A DNA stretch of 64,000 nucleotides from Agromyces larvae (GTDB lineage Bacteria; Actinomycetota; Actinomycetes; Actinomycetales; Microbacteriaceae), in NCBI RefSeq assembly GCF_022811705.1, contig NZ_CP094528.1, positions 3,658,001-3,722,000 on the forward strand, in the 5' to 3' direction. Shown one piece after another: positions 43,647-53,246 of the stretch. Position numbers and translations under genes: made by a program. The first letter of the stretch is position 1. Every line of letters starts with the position of its first letter. A model generated the notes under the pieces. The model was not told where the DNA came from and did no database searches. It worked only from the letters and a program-made list of their open reading frames with translations.

Positions 43647-44774
43647 GTGGCACCACGGCGCACGGCGACCCCTCCGGTGATCGCCGGCTACACCTACGTC
43701 CGGCCGCTCGGTTCGGGCGGGTTCGCCGACGTGTTCCTCTACGAACAGGACATGCCGCGCCGCGTCACGGCGGTCAAGGTGCTGCGCGCCGATGCGATCG
43801 ACCCCGAGGTCAGACGCAGCTTCAACGCCGAGGCCGACGTCATGGCGCGGCTGTCGACGCATCCGGCCATCGTCACCATCCACCAGGCGTCGATCTCGTC
43901 CGACGGCCGCCCCTATCTCGCGATGGAGTTCTGTCCCGAGACGATGGCGGCCCGCTACAAGCGCGCGCCGCTGCCGATCGCCGAGGTGCTCGACGTGGGC
44001 GTGCGCCTCGCCGGCGCGCTCGAGACCGCGCACCGGGCGGGTCTGCTGCACCGCGACATCAAACCGTCGAACGTGCTCATCAACGCCTACGGTGCGCCCG
44101 TGCTGGCCGACTTCGGCATCGCCGCGGCCGCGCACGGCGACGACGAGAGCGAGGTCTTCGCGATGTCGGTGCCGTGGAGCGCGCCCGAGGTGCTGCGCGA
44201 AGAGGTGTCCGGCACCGTCGCGAGCGAGATCTGGAGCCTCGCGGCCACCCTGTACACCCTCGCCGCCGGACGCAGCCCGTTCGAGCTCGACGACCGCGCC
44301 CGCAACACCAGCGAACAGCTCATGAAGCGCATCTCGCGTGCGGTGTACCCGCGCATTCCGGTGCCCGGCACGCCCGCCGAACTCGACCGGGTGCTCGCGG
44401 CGGCGATGGTGCGCGAGCCGGCACGGCGGCCGGCGTCGATGGCCGCGTTCGCCGATCTGCTGCGCGACGCGCAGTACCGGCTCGGTCTGCCCGTCACCGC
44501 GTTCGAGGTCGCCGCGCCCGAGTGGGCCGGCGCCGCACCGGTGCGGTTCTCCGACGCGTCGGTGCGGGGGCCGGTCATCACCACCGTCGCCCCGAACTCG
44601 CGCCGGGCGCAGCGCGCCGCGAAGCGACTCGCGACCGGCGTCGATCGCGACGGCCTGCCCGTGGCCGCGGCCGCACCGAAGCGGTCGATGACCGCCGGGC
44701 TCGTCGGCGCCGGCATCGGCGTGGGCGTGGTCGCGGCCGCAGTGGTCGTCCTCGAACTCACCGGGCTCATCTGA
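43647..44774 (+). CDS. Membrane Ser/Thr protein kinase (PFNA-cluster type)
   Basis: 375-residue Hanks-type kinase. Glycine loop GSGGFADV (22-29), Lys44 in AVKVL, catalytic loop HRDIKPSN, DFGIA, and APEVL are all present, so it should be active. After the kinase domain a basic linker leads to one transmembrane helix at the very C-terminus (about 350-373), with no PASTA or other outer domain. Such short kinases next to an FN3 giant protein match Pkb2 of the bifidobacterial PFNA cluster. GGGAGG precedes the GTG start. The next gene starts on its last base. Confidence 0.93.
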   Translation: MAPRRTATPPVIAGYTYVRPLGSGGFADVFLYEQDMPRRVTAVKVLRADAIDPEVRRSFNAEADVMARLSTHPAIVTIHQASISSDGRPYLAMEFCPETMAARYKRAPLPIAEVLDVGVRLAGALETAHRAGLLHRDIKPSNVLINAYGAPVLADFGIAAAAHGDDESEVFAMSVPWSAPEVLREEVSGTVASEIWSLAATLYTLAAGRSPFELDDRARNTSEQLMKRISRAVYPRIPVPGTPAELDRVLAAAMVREPARRPASMAAFADLLRDAQYRLGLPVTAFEVAAPEWAGAAPVRFSDASVRGPVITTVAPNSRRAQRAAKRLATGVDRDGLPVAAAAPKRSMTAGLVGAGIGVGVVAAAVVVLELTGLI

Positions 44775-47700
44775 TGGCCGCCCGAACCGAGCGCCGCGGG
44801 CCGCGGCGCGCAGCGATCGCCGCGCTGATCGCCGCGATCGCCGTCGTGGGCACCGTCGCCGGGTTCGCGATCACGTCGGCCGGGTACCAGGCCCAGGAGG
44901 TGCCCCGGCTCGAATCCTCGGTGTGGGTGACCCGCGACGACGGCAAGTACGCCCGGGTCAACACCGACCTCGCCGAGCTCGACACGGTGCGCACGGTCGA
45001 CGATCCGAGCGGGGTGGCGCAGTCGGGCGCCGACGCGGTGGTGTTCAGCGGAGGGTTCCGCGAGCGCTGGTCGGTCGACGCCGCGGCGCCGACCGATCTC
45101 GTCGACGCGCAGGCCGCCGCCGAGCCGGTCGACGGCGAGTCCCAGGCCGCCGCAGCGGTGGCCGACCCCACGCCCGAGGGCACCCGCGAGGTCGTGGTCG
45201 CCGGCCGCCACCTCGTCTACCGCAGCGACGCCGGCCGAGTCGCCGTCGGATCGCTCGACTCGCCCGACGTGTCGCCGGTCGACCCGTTCGCGGCGGAGGC
45301 GCGCGAAGCGGGCGGCGAGGCATCCGTCGTCTATTCGGCGAACGCCGTCGGCATCGACGACGACGGCCGGCTCGCGGCGTACTCGGCGGCCGAGGGCGCG
45401 GTGCGCCGGTTCGACGTCGACGCGCTCGAGTTCGTCGGCGGCCCGGTCGAGCTCGTCGACGCGCCCGGTGCGGATGCGGTGCTGCAGCTCGCGATGGCGG
45501 GCGGGCGCTGGATCCTCGTCGAGGCGGCCGAGGGCCGGGCCTGGATCGAGGGCCTCGACGAACCGATCGAACTCGACATCGCCGGCGACGCCCGGCTGCA
45601 GCAGGGCTCGGCCGATGGCGAGTCGGCGCTGATCGCCGACAGCGACGGGCTCGTCGAGGTCGACCTGTCGACCGGCGCAGCGACCCGCACCGTCCAGGCG
45701 GCGGGCGTTCCCGCCGCGCCGGTGCGCCTCGGCGACGAAGCCGTCGCGGCGTGGATCTCCGAGCGCGGCGGCCTGCTCTGGTCGGCGTCGCTCGGCGAGG
45801 TTCCGCTCACCGTGCCCGACGACGCGCTCGACTCCGTGTCGGCGATCGTGCCCGAACTGCGCTCGAACGGCGACCGGGTCGTGCTGAACGAGGCCACGAG
45901 CGGCCTCGTGTGGACCGCACCCGACGGCCGGGCGGTGCCGCTCGGCCAGTGGGAGGCCGACGACGACACCAAGCAGGAGGGGTCGCTCGTCGTCGACGAC
46001 GTCGCCGAGCAGAAGCCGCCCGTCGCCGTCCCCGATGCGTTCGGCGTGCGCGCCGGGCAGCTCGTCCGGCTGCCCGTGCTGCTCAACGACCACGACCCCA
46101 ACCGCTCCGACGTGCTCACGATCGACCGCGGCTCGCTCACCCAGCCCGACGGGTTCGGCACCGTGTCGCTCGTCGCCAACAGCCAGACGCTCGTCGTCGA
46201 CGTGCAGGCGACGTCGGGCACGGCGACGTTCCAGTACGCCGTCTCCGACGGGCAGGCGGTGTCCGCCCCGGTCGCCGTGACCCTCACCGTGGTGCCCGAC
46301 GACCAGAACTCGGCGCCCGAGTGGTGCGGCGTCGAGGAGTGCCGGCAGGTCTGGCCGTCGCCGCACGTGCTGGCCGGCGGCACCGCCATCGTGCCCGTGC
46401 TCGAAGCGTGGGTCGACCCCGACGGCGACCCGGTCGTGCTCACCGATGCGCGCGCCGTCGACGCCGACGCCCCCGTCACGGTGGTTCCCCGGGCCGACGG
46501 TCGCGTCGCGATCCGGCACACCGACCCCAACGCCGACGCCTCCGTCCCGATCACGCTGACCGTCACCGACGCGCACGGCGCGGCCACCGAGAAGACGCTC
46601 GAGCTCGTGGTGTCGGCGGCGTCGCCGCTCGAGGCCGACGCGGTCGCGGTCACGGCCGGTGCCGGCGAGACGGTCGTGGTGAAGGTCGCCGACCACGTCT
46701 CGGGCGGCTCCGGCTCGTTCCGCCTGCTGGACGCGGTCGACGCCAAGGCCGGGGCATCCGGTCTCATCGTCACGCCGAACCCCGCGGCCGGCGAGATCGA
46801 GCTGGGCGCACCCGAGCCGGGCGAACACGTCGTGACGTACACCGTCGTCGATTCCGTGTCCCAGGCCGAGCAGTCGGCGACGATCCGACTGACCGTGGTC
46901 GACCTCGACGCCCCGCTCGGCATCGCGCCGATCACGGCGTTCGTGCGGCCCGGCGAAGACACCACCGTCGACGTGCTGCGCGCGGTGCAGAACTCGAGCG
47001 GGCGCGTGCTGCTGGTGTCGGGCGCGTCGAGCTCCACCGGCGACCTCAGCGTCGGCATCGTCGGCGCGTCGCAGCTGCGGGTCGCGATCGCGGGCGGAAC
47101 GGCGCCGGCCGGTGCGAACGCGCTGCTCGGCCGCGCCCGGGTGACGGTCACCGACGGCACGGGCGCCTCGGTCGTCGGCGTCGTCAACGTGTTCCTCGCC
47201 GCCGACGCGGGCGACGAGGCGCCGATCGCCCTGCCCGACAGCGTCACCGTGCGCGCCGGCGAACTCGCCGACATCCCCGTGCTGGCCAACGACGTCAGCC
47301 CGCGCGGCGCCCGCCTGCTCGTCGGGCACGACGTCGTCGGCTCCGGAACCGAGGGCGAGCTCGCGTTCGCCGCCGGCGACCAGCTGCGGTACGTCGCCCC
47401 CGACGTGCCGGGAACCTATCGCCTCGCCTACTCGGTCGCGCTCGAGAGCGACCCCGCACGCACCGACCACGCGGGGGTCACCGTGACGGTGCTGCCGGCC
47501 GGCGCCAACCGCCCGCCCCGCCCGCCGGTCCTGTCGGCGCGCGTCCTGAGCGGCCAGAGCGTCGAGATCCCGGTGGCGCTGACGGGCATCGACCCCGATG
47601 GCGACCGCGTGGCGCTCTCGGGCATCAGCCAGCCGCCCGCCGGCGCGGGCACCGCCTCCATCGGCGCCGAGGGCGACACCATCGTGTACCGGGCGCCCGC

Positions 47701-50700
47701 GGCGGGCGTGGCCGGCGGTCAGCTCGAATTCACGTACACCGTGCGCGACGGCGCCGGCGCCGAGCAGACCTCGACCGTTCGCGTCGGCGTGCTCGACGCC
47801 GAGCTCTCGGATGCGGCGCCCGTCACCTTCAGCGACTACGTGCGCACCACCCGCGGGTCGGCGACGCCGATCACGGTGCAGCCGCTCGGCAACGACCGCG
47901 ATCCGGCGCTCGGGTCGCTCGAGCTCGTCGAGGTCGTGCCGAACGCGCCCAACGGCAGCTCCGAGTACGAGCGTCTCGCCGCGCTCATCGACGACGCGAC
48001 GGCCCTCGACCACGGCCAGGTGGTGCTGCGGGCGGGCGACGTCGCCGGAACGAACTCCTACCTGTACACCGCCCGGTCCTCGACCACCTCGTCGACCGCG
48101 CAGGGGCTGATCGTGCTCGGCGTCGGGGAGTCCGCGGCGGTCGACCACCCGGTCATCACCGACACGGTGGTGACGGCGCGCAACCGCACCGACTTCGAGG
48201 GCCGCGGGCTCGACGTGGTCACCGGCAAGGTCTCCTGGTCGAACGGCGACCTCCAGAGCCTCGAGGTCGAGCTGTGGGGCGCCGCGGCGTCGCGGTACGA
48301 CGTCGACGGCTGGCGGGTGTCGGGCAAGCTGCCGAAGAACGGCGACGTGGTGGCGTTCCGCGTCACCTCGCGCGACGACGACGCGGTCGAGGCCTACGGC
48401 ATCCTGCGGATCCCCGCCTTCGACGACCTGCCGGTGCAGCTGCGTTCCGACCTCGACCCGGTCGACGTGGGCGAAGAGAAGACCGCCGCGTTCGACGTGC
48501 GCGACCTGCTCGACCTGCCGGCCGCCGACCAGGTGCAGCTGGGCGAAGGGCCTTTCACGGTGCAGCGCGCGAACTCGTCGTGCACCGCCGCCGGTGCCGA
48601 CCGGGCCCAGTACCAGGCGGGCCGCGAAGCACCCTGGAGCGACACCTGTCTGATCCGGGTGCGGCTCGAGGGCCAGCAGCGGTGGTCGTCGATCGCGGTG
48701 CCGATCGAGATCGAACCGAAGAACCCGCAGGCCCAGCTGTCGGCGATCTCGCGCACCGTCGCGCCCGGCGCGACCGAGACGGTGGCGCTCTACGACGCGA
48801 TGACCAGCTGGGAGGGCGGCCGCGTCGGCGATCGTGCCGCCCTGGCGTACAGCGTCTCGTACGGCGGGTCGGCGTTCCTGCAGCACGGCTCCGGCGACCA
48901 GGTCAGCTTCGAGGCGCGCGCGGATGCGGTGCCCGGCACGCGCGAGACCGCGACGGTGTCGGTGTCCGCGTTCGGCGGACTGAGCGCGACGATCACGCTC
49001 GTCGTCGGGGTGGCTCCGCCCGACGCGCCCCGCGGCGCCTCCTTCACGACGGAGTGCACGGTCAGCACCGGCAGCTGCTCGATCCCGGTGACCGGCATCG
49101 GCGGCGAGTACGATCCGTTCGCCGGCAAGCAGGGCGCGGGGTTGCACCTCGTGTCGATCGGCGCGAGCGGGGGCGGTGTGCGCTGCGACGCGGCATCCGT
49201 CTCGACCGCGGGCGACGCCGTCGTCGCGACCTTCCCCTCGGGCAAGGCCGCCTACGGCGGAACCTGCACCGTGCCGTACACGGTGCGCGACGCGCAGAAC
49301 CGCACCGGGCAGGGCACGCTCACCATCGACGTGCTGGGCTACCCGCAGGCGCCGCAGAGCATCTCGACCGTCGCGTACACCGGCACGAGCGTGACGCTCG
49401 AGATCCCGCTCGGCGAGGCCGCGAAGGCGCACCCGCCGGTCACGGGCGTCACCATCCAGCGCGACGGACGCGCCCAGGATGCCTCGTGCTCGGCCGCCCT
49501 GTCGGGCGTCTGGCGGTGCACCGTCGACGGCCTCGAGAACGGTCAGCGGTCGCGCTACACGGCACGGGCGGTCAACTCGGTCGGCGAATCCGTCGAGACC
49601 AGCGCGGTCGAGAGCTGGGCGTACCGCGCACCCGAGATCATCGACGCGACGTCCCGGCCGGTCTACGACAACGGCACCCGCACGGATCGCGCGATCGTCG
49701 AGCTCACCGTGCGCTCCTCGGCGGACACCCAGGGTCTGCGCGTCGTGGAGCTGAACCGGTCGCTCGAGCGGCAGGGCGACGTGTCCACCTACCGGCTCGA
49801 GCTGACGCCGGGCGGCCAGGTGCTCACCATCGTGCCGTCGAGCCGGTTCCAGCCGCCGATCACCGGTTCCATCGACGGCAGCGCCCGCTCGATCTCGGTC
49901 GAGGCGGCCGGCGCGCCGAGGTTCCGCAGCGAGATCGGCGCCGGAGCGAAGTCCGACACGTCCATCGAGGTCACGGGCGGCGAGGTCGACGCGAACGGCT
50001 CGAGCGCCGCGATCGAGACGCGGTACGTCGCGTGGCGCAACGGCGGGCAGCCCCAGTGCTCGGTCACCTCCAGCGGGGGCGGGCTGACCGTCTCGGGCGG
50101 GTCGGACGCGATCGTGTCCGACACCCCGGTCATCTCCGGGGTCGAGTCGTACGAGACGTACCGGGTCAAGGCGTGCGCGTCGAACGGTTTCGGCCTCGTC
50201 GAATCGAACACCGTGTCCGTCAACGTGGTCGTCACGCCCCCGAAGCCCGGCGGCACCACGACCTACACCGTGAACACGACCCCCGAGCAGAACGGGTCGC
50301 AGTACTACTACCGCCTGAAGAGCGCGCCCGAGATCTCGGTGCCGAACAACTACAAGCAGCGGCAGTACAAGCTCTCTGGCGGCGACTGGAGCGACACGTT
50401 CACGCTCGACCCCGAGTGGGCGCCGAGCGAGGTGCAGGTGCGCGGGTGCTGGATCTTGGGCATCTGCACCGAATCGGCGACCGCGACCCCCGCGACCGCG
50501 CCGACCACGGTCATCGTCACGTTCGCCGACCAGTGCCGCGCCGAGCCCGCCGCGGACCTGGTGACCATCTCGTCGGCGGCCCGCGGTTCGGCCACCGTCA
50601 CCTGGGTAACGGCCGAGGACGCGAAGTCGGCGGTGTACACGGTGACCTTCACCGGCGCGTACGCGTCGCTGCAGCCGATCGAGCGGACGGTGAACCTGTG

Positions 50701-50812
50701 CCCGCCCGAACCCGAACCCGAACCCGACCCCGATCCGCCGACGACCGACCCGACCGACCCGGATCCGCCGACCACCGACCCGACCGACCCCGGAACCGGC
50801 ACCGGCGGCTGA
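44774..50812 (+). CDS. Giant membrane-anchored surface protein with Ig/cadherin-like and FN3 repeats
   Basis: 2012 residues. A short basic start and one helix (about 13-36) anchor it with the rest outside. Residues 40-400 look like a beta-propeller or similar. A series of Ig/cadherin-like repeats follows, each opening like PPVAVPDAFGVRAGQ, APIALPDSVTVRAGE or RPPRPPVLSARVLSGQ and containing NDxDP or DPDGD. One or two FN3 domains (PQAPQSISTVAYTG region) come near 1530-1620. The end is an Asp/Pro/Thr repeat tail (about 1980-2012) without LPxTG. It corresponds to the FN3 protein of the PFNA cluster. Probable adhesin or cell-wall scaffold; several cysteine pairs may form disulfides. Confidence 0.88.
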   Translation: MAARTERRGPRRAAIAALIAAIAVVGTVAGFAITSAGYQAQEVPRLESSVWVTRDDGKYARVNTDLAELDTVRTVDDPSGVAQSGADAVVFSGGFRERWSVDAAAPTDLVDAQAAAEPVDGESQAAAAVADPTPEGTREVVVAGRHLVYRSDAGRVAVGSLDSPDVSPVDPFAAEAREAGGEASVVYSANAVGIDDDGRLAAYSAAEGAVRRFDVDALEFVGGPVELVDAPGADAVLQLAMAGGRWILVEAAEGRAWIEGLDEPIELDIAGDARLQQGSADGESALIADSDGLVEVDLSTGAATRTVQAAGVPAAPVRLGDEAVAAWISERGGLLWSASLGEVPLTVPDDALDSVSAIVPELRSNGDRVVLNEATSGLVWTAPDGRAVPLGQWEADDDTKQEGSLVVDDVAEQKPPVAVPDAFGVRAGQLVRLPVLLNDHDPNRSDVLTIDRGSLTQPDGFGTVSLVANSQTLVVDVQATSGTATFQYAVSDGQAVSAPVAVTLTVVPDDQNSAPEWCGVEECRQVWPSPHVLAGGTAIVPVLEAWVDPDGDPVVLTDARAVDADAPVTVVPRADGRVAIRHTDPNADASVPITLTVTDAHGAATEKTLELVVSAASPLEADAVAVTAGAGETVVVKVADHVSGGSGSFRLLDAVDAKAGASGLIVTPNPAAGEIELGAPEPGEHVVTYTVVDSVSQAEQSATIRLTVVDLDAPLGIAPITAFVRPGEDTTVDVLRAVQNSSGRVLLVSGASSSTGDLSVGIVGASQLRVAIAGGTAPAGANALLGRARVTVTDGTGASVVGVVNVFLAADAGDEAPIALPDSVTVRAGELADIPVLANDVSPRGARLLVGHDVVGSGTEGELAFAAGDQLRYVAPDVPGTYRLAYSVALESDPARTDHAGVTVTVLPAGANRPPRPPVLSARVLSGQSVEIPVALTGIDPDGDRVALSGISQPPAGAGTASIGAEGDTIVYRAPAAGVAGGQLEFTYTVRDGAGAEQTSTVRVGVLDAELSDAAPVTFSDYVRTTRGSATPITVQPLGNDRDPALGSLELVEVVPNAPNGSSEYERLAALIDDATALDHGQVVLRAGDVAGTNSYLYTARSSTTSSTAQGLIVLGVGESAAVDHPVITDTVVTARNRTDFEGRGLDVVTGKVSWSNGDLQSLEVELWGAAASRYDVDGWRVSGKLPKNGDVVAFRVTSRDDDAVEAYGILRIPAFDDLPVQLRSDLDPVDVGEEKTAAFDVRDLLDLPAADQVQLGEGPFTVQRANSSCTAAGADRAQYQAGREAPWSDTCLIRVRLEGQQRWSSIAVPIEIEPKNPQAQLSAISRTVAPGATETVALYDAMTSWEGGRVGDRAALAYSVSYGGSAFLQHGSGDQVSFEARADAVPGTRETATVSVSAFGGLSATITLVVGVAPPDAPRGASFTTECTVSTGSCSIPVTGIGGEYDPFAGKQGAGLHLVSIGASGGGVRCDAASVSTAGDAVVATFPSGKAAYGGTCTVPYTVRDAQNRTGQGTLTIDVLGYPQAPQSISTVAYTGTSVTLEIPLGEAAKAHPPVTGVTIQRDGRAQDASCSAALSGVWRCTVDGLENGQRSRYTARAVNSVGESVETSAVESWAYRAPEIIDATSRPVYDNGTRTDRAIVELTVRSSADTQGLRVVELNRSLERQGDVSTYRLELTPGGQVLTIVPSSRFQPPITGSIDGSARSISVEAAGAPRFRSEIGAGAKSDTSIEVTGGEVDANGSSAAIETRYVAWRNGGQPQCSVTSSGGGLTVSGGSDAIVSDTPVISGVESYETYRVKACASNGFGLVESNTVSVNVVVTPPKPGGTTTYTVNTTPEQNGSQYYYRLKSAPEISVPNNYKQRQYKLSGGDWSDTFTLDPEWAPSEVQVRGCWILGICTESATATPATAPTTVIVTFADQCRAEPAADLVTISSAARGSATVTWVTAEDAKSAVYTVTFTGAYASLQPIERTVNLCPPEPEPEPDPDPPTTDPTDPDPPTTDPTDPGTGTGG

Positions 50813-50824
50813 GCACCGCGCGCC

Positions 50825-50871
50825 GAGGCATCCGCCCGAGGCATCCGCCCGGCATCCGCCCGAGGCATCCG
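50825..50871 (+). repeat. Short tandem repeat GAGGCATCCGCCC
   Basis: Four contiguous units (two full 13-base units, one 11-base, one partial) in the 104-base gap between the FN3 giant gene and moxR. The unit contains the genome-wide frequent GAGGCATCC word. Confidence 0.8.
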
Positions 50872-50916
50872 AACCCGCACCAGACCTGAACGTCCCACCC
50901 GAGAGGACCCGACCCC

Positions 50917-51882
50917 ATGACGATCGCCCCAGTCCAGACGACCTGGTTCGCCGAGACGTTCGCCCTGCTGGCCGACAACGTCGAGCAGGCGATCCTCGGC
51001 AAGCGGCACGTCATCGAGCTCGTGCTCGCCACCGCGATCAGCAAGGGCCACGTGCTGCTCGAGGACTACCCGGGCACCGGCAAGACGGCGCTCGCCCGGT
51101 CGATCGCGCAGACCGTGCACGGCACGAACGCGCGCATCCAGTTCACGCCCGACCTGCTGCCCGGCGACGTCACCGGCATCACCGTGTTCGACCAGAAGCG
51201 CGGCGAGTTCGAGTTCCACGCCGGGCCGGTGTTCGCGAACATCGTGCTCGCCGACGAGATCAACCGCGCCAGCCCGAAGACCCAGTCGGCGCTGCTCGAG
51301 GTGATGGAGGAGGGCAACGTCACCATCGACGGCGTGACCCGCCCCGTCGGCGACCCGTTCCTCGTGATCGCGACGCAGAACCCGATCGAGCAGGGCGGCA
51401 CCTACCGCCTGCCCGAGGCGCAGCTCGACCGGTTCATGATCAAGACCTCGGTGGGCTACCCCGACGAAGCCGCGACGCTGCGGATCCTGCAGGGCGTGGC
51501 CGAGCCGCGCGGCGACCTCGACGCGGTCGCCACCACCGACACGCTCGTCGCGATGAGCGACCTCTCGCGCGGCGTGTACGTGAACCCGCTCATCTCCGAC
51601 TACATCATGCGGATCGTCGACGCGACCCGCCGCGCGAGCGAGGTGCGCCTCGGCGTCAGCGTGCGCGGCGCGATCGCGCTGTCGAAGCTCGTCATGACCT
51701 GGGCCGCCGCACGCGGCCGCAGCTTCGTCACCCCCGACGACGTGCGCGAACTCGCGGTGCCCGCCCTCGCCCACCGCCTCGTGCTCGAGCCCGAGGCCGA
51801 GTTCGACGGCGTCACCGCGGTCGCGGTCGTCGGCCAGATCCTGCTCGACGTCGCTCCGCCCCGGGAGAACGGCACCCTGTGA
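50917..51882 (+). CDS. MoxR-type AAA+ ATPase
   Basis: 321-residue MoxR ATPase. Walker A DYPGTGKTAL, Walker B VLADEINRAS, sensor-1 ATQNPIEQGGTYRLPEAQLDRF (two motifs) and the C-terminal lid are canonical. MoxR ATPases act as chaperones for assembling or activating neighbouring proteins. GTGA overlap ties it to the DUF58 protein, the usual MoxR-DUF58-transglutaminase trio. AGAGGA precedes the ATG. Confidence 0.95.
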   Translation: MTIAPVQTTWFAETFALLADNVEQAILGKRHVIELVLATAISKGHVLLEDYPGTGKTALARSIAQTVHGTNARIQFTPDLLPGDVTGITVFDQKRGEFEFHAGPVFANIVLADEINRASPKTQSALLEVMEEGNVTIDGVTRPVGDPFLVIATQNPIEQGGTYRLPEAQLDRFMIKTSVGYPDEAATLRILQGVAEPRGDLDAVATTDTLVAMSDLSRGVYVNPLISDYIMRIVDATRRASEVRLGVSVRGAIALSKLVMTWAAARGRSFVTPDDVRELAVPALAHRLVLEPEAEFDGVTAVAVVGQILLDVAPPRENGTL

Positions 51883-53246
51883 CCTTCCACACCGAGTCGC
51901 GGTTGACGCGCACCGCCGCCGCCACGGGCACCGTGACCCGTGCCGGTACGGTGACGCGCGTCTCCCGCGTGCGCCGCGGCCCGGTGGCGAACGCGGTCTG
52001 GCGGCTCCGGGTGTGGTGGCTGCGCACCCGGGTCGCGGTGCGCACCGCGGCCGGGTGGCTGCGCGACACGGTGTCGCCGGCGGGTGCCGTGCTCGCGTTC
52101 GTCGCGGTCGCCGGGGTCATCGGCGGCGCCGCGTACGGGTGGGTCGAGGCGTGGGCGGCCGCGGCGGTGGCGGCGATCCTGCTCGTCCTGTGCGTGCCGT
52201 TCCTGCTCGGCGCGCACGAGTACCGGCTGCAGCTCGAGCTCGACCGCGACCGGGTGGTCGCGGGCTCCGAGGTGCACGGGCGGCTCGACCTGGTGAACGC
52301 CGGGCGCCGCACCGCGCTGCCCGGCGTGGTCGACATCCCCGTCGGGGGCGGGCTCGTCGAGGTGCATGTGCCGCTGCTGCGCGGCGGCGCGCACCACGCG
52401 CACGAGCTCGCGATCGCCGCCGAGCGGCGCGGCATCATCGACGTCGGCCCGATGACGGTCTCGCGGGGCGACCCGATCGGCATCCTGCGGCGCGAGCAGC
52501 GCTGGCCCGACGTGCAACGGGTGCACGTGCACCCCGTGACGGTGCGGATCCCGTCGCTGAGCGCCGGGCTCGTGCGCGACCTCGAGGGCACGCCCACCGG
52601 CACCCTCGTCGACGCCGACCTCTCGTTCCACGCCGTGCGCGAGTACGTGCCGGGCGACTCGCAGCGGCACGTGCACTGGAAGGCGACCGCGCGCACCGGC
52701 AAGCTCATGGTCCGCCAGTACGAGGAGTCGCGCCACGCGCGCATCGCCGTGCTGCTCGACGTCGACCGTGCCGAGTACGCCGACGACGACGAGTTCGAGA
52801 CCGCCGTGAGCGCGGCCGCATCGATCGGCGTCCAAGCGGTGCGCGAGGGCCGCGAGGTGTCGGCGGGTGTCGGCGGCCCGCTGCCTGACTTCGGCGGCGA
52901 CGTGCTGTCGCTGCGCACGCTGCCCACGCTCACGCCGCGGGCGTTCCTCGACGCGATGTCGGGCGTCGAGTCCGGCGATCGGGTGACCAGGGTGGAGCAG
53001 GTCGCGACGCTGGCCGCGCAGACGTACGAGCACCTGTCGGTCGTGTTCCTCGTCACGGGCTCGCTCCTGCCGCTGCAGCGGCTGCGGCAGGCCGGCATCA
53101 CCCTGCCCCCGGGCGTCGGCGTGATCGCGGTGCGCTGCGAGCTCGGCGCCGAGCCGTCGCTGCGGCGCACGCGCGAGGTGCAGGTGCTCACGGTCGGCGC
53201 GCTCGGCGACCTCACCCGCATGCTCGCCAAGGGGGTGCTCGGATGA
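51879..53246 (+). CDS. DUF58 membrane protein
   Basis: 455 residues. Two transmembrane helices (about 68-110) are followed by an immunoglobulin-like part and the DUF58 domain, with the signature REYVPGDSQRHVHWKATART and LMVRQYEES. VLLDVDRAEY resembles a VWA-type metal-binding strand. It is the standard partner of MoxR. GTG start overlaps the MoxR stop (GTGA); its own stop overlaps the next ATG. Confidence 0.92.
   Translation: MTFHTESRLTRTAAATGTVTRAGTVTRVSRVRRGPVANAVWRLRVWWLRTRVAVRTAAGWLRDTVSPAGAVLAFVAVAGVIGGAAYGWVEAWAAAAVAAILLVLCVPFLLGAHEYRLQLELDRDRVVAGSEVHGRLDLVNAGRRTALPGVVDIPVGGGLVEVHVPLLRGGAHHAHELAIAAERRGIIDVGPMTVSRGDPIGILRREQRWPDVQRVHVHPVTVRIPSLSAGLVRDLEGTPTGTLVDADLSFHAVREYVPGDSQRHVHWKATARTGKLMVRQYEESRHARIAVLLDVDRAEYADDDEFETAVSAAASIGVQAVREGREVSAGVGGPLPDFGGDVLSLRTLPTLTPRAFLDAMSGVESGDRVTRVEQVATLAAQTYEHLSVVFLVTGSLLPLQRLRQAGITLPPGVGVIAVRCELGAEPSLRRTREVQVLTVGALGDLTRMLAKGVLG

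Noticed and set aside
44087..49432. A 1781-codon open frame antisense to the FN3 giant gene, and similar long frames opposite or beside other genes (for example 12672-16760, 37639-41013)
   Set aside because: Extreme third-position GC removes stop codons from the other frames. These products are Arg/His/Asp-rich without domains, while the opposite frames have clear families, starts and overlaps.
44774..50812. Sortase-anchored surface protein
   Set aside because: No LPxTG-like motif, C-terminal helix or basic tail; anchoring is by the N-terminal helix.
50825..50871. Short repeats before moxR as a CRISPR remnant
   Set aside because: Units are contiguous with no spacers, 11-13 bases long, and match the genome-wide GAGGCATCC word.
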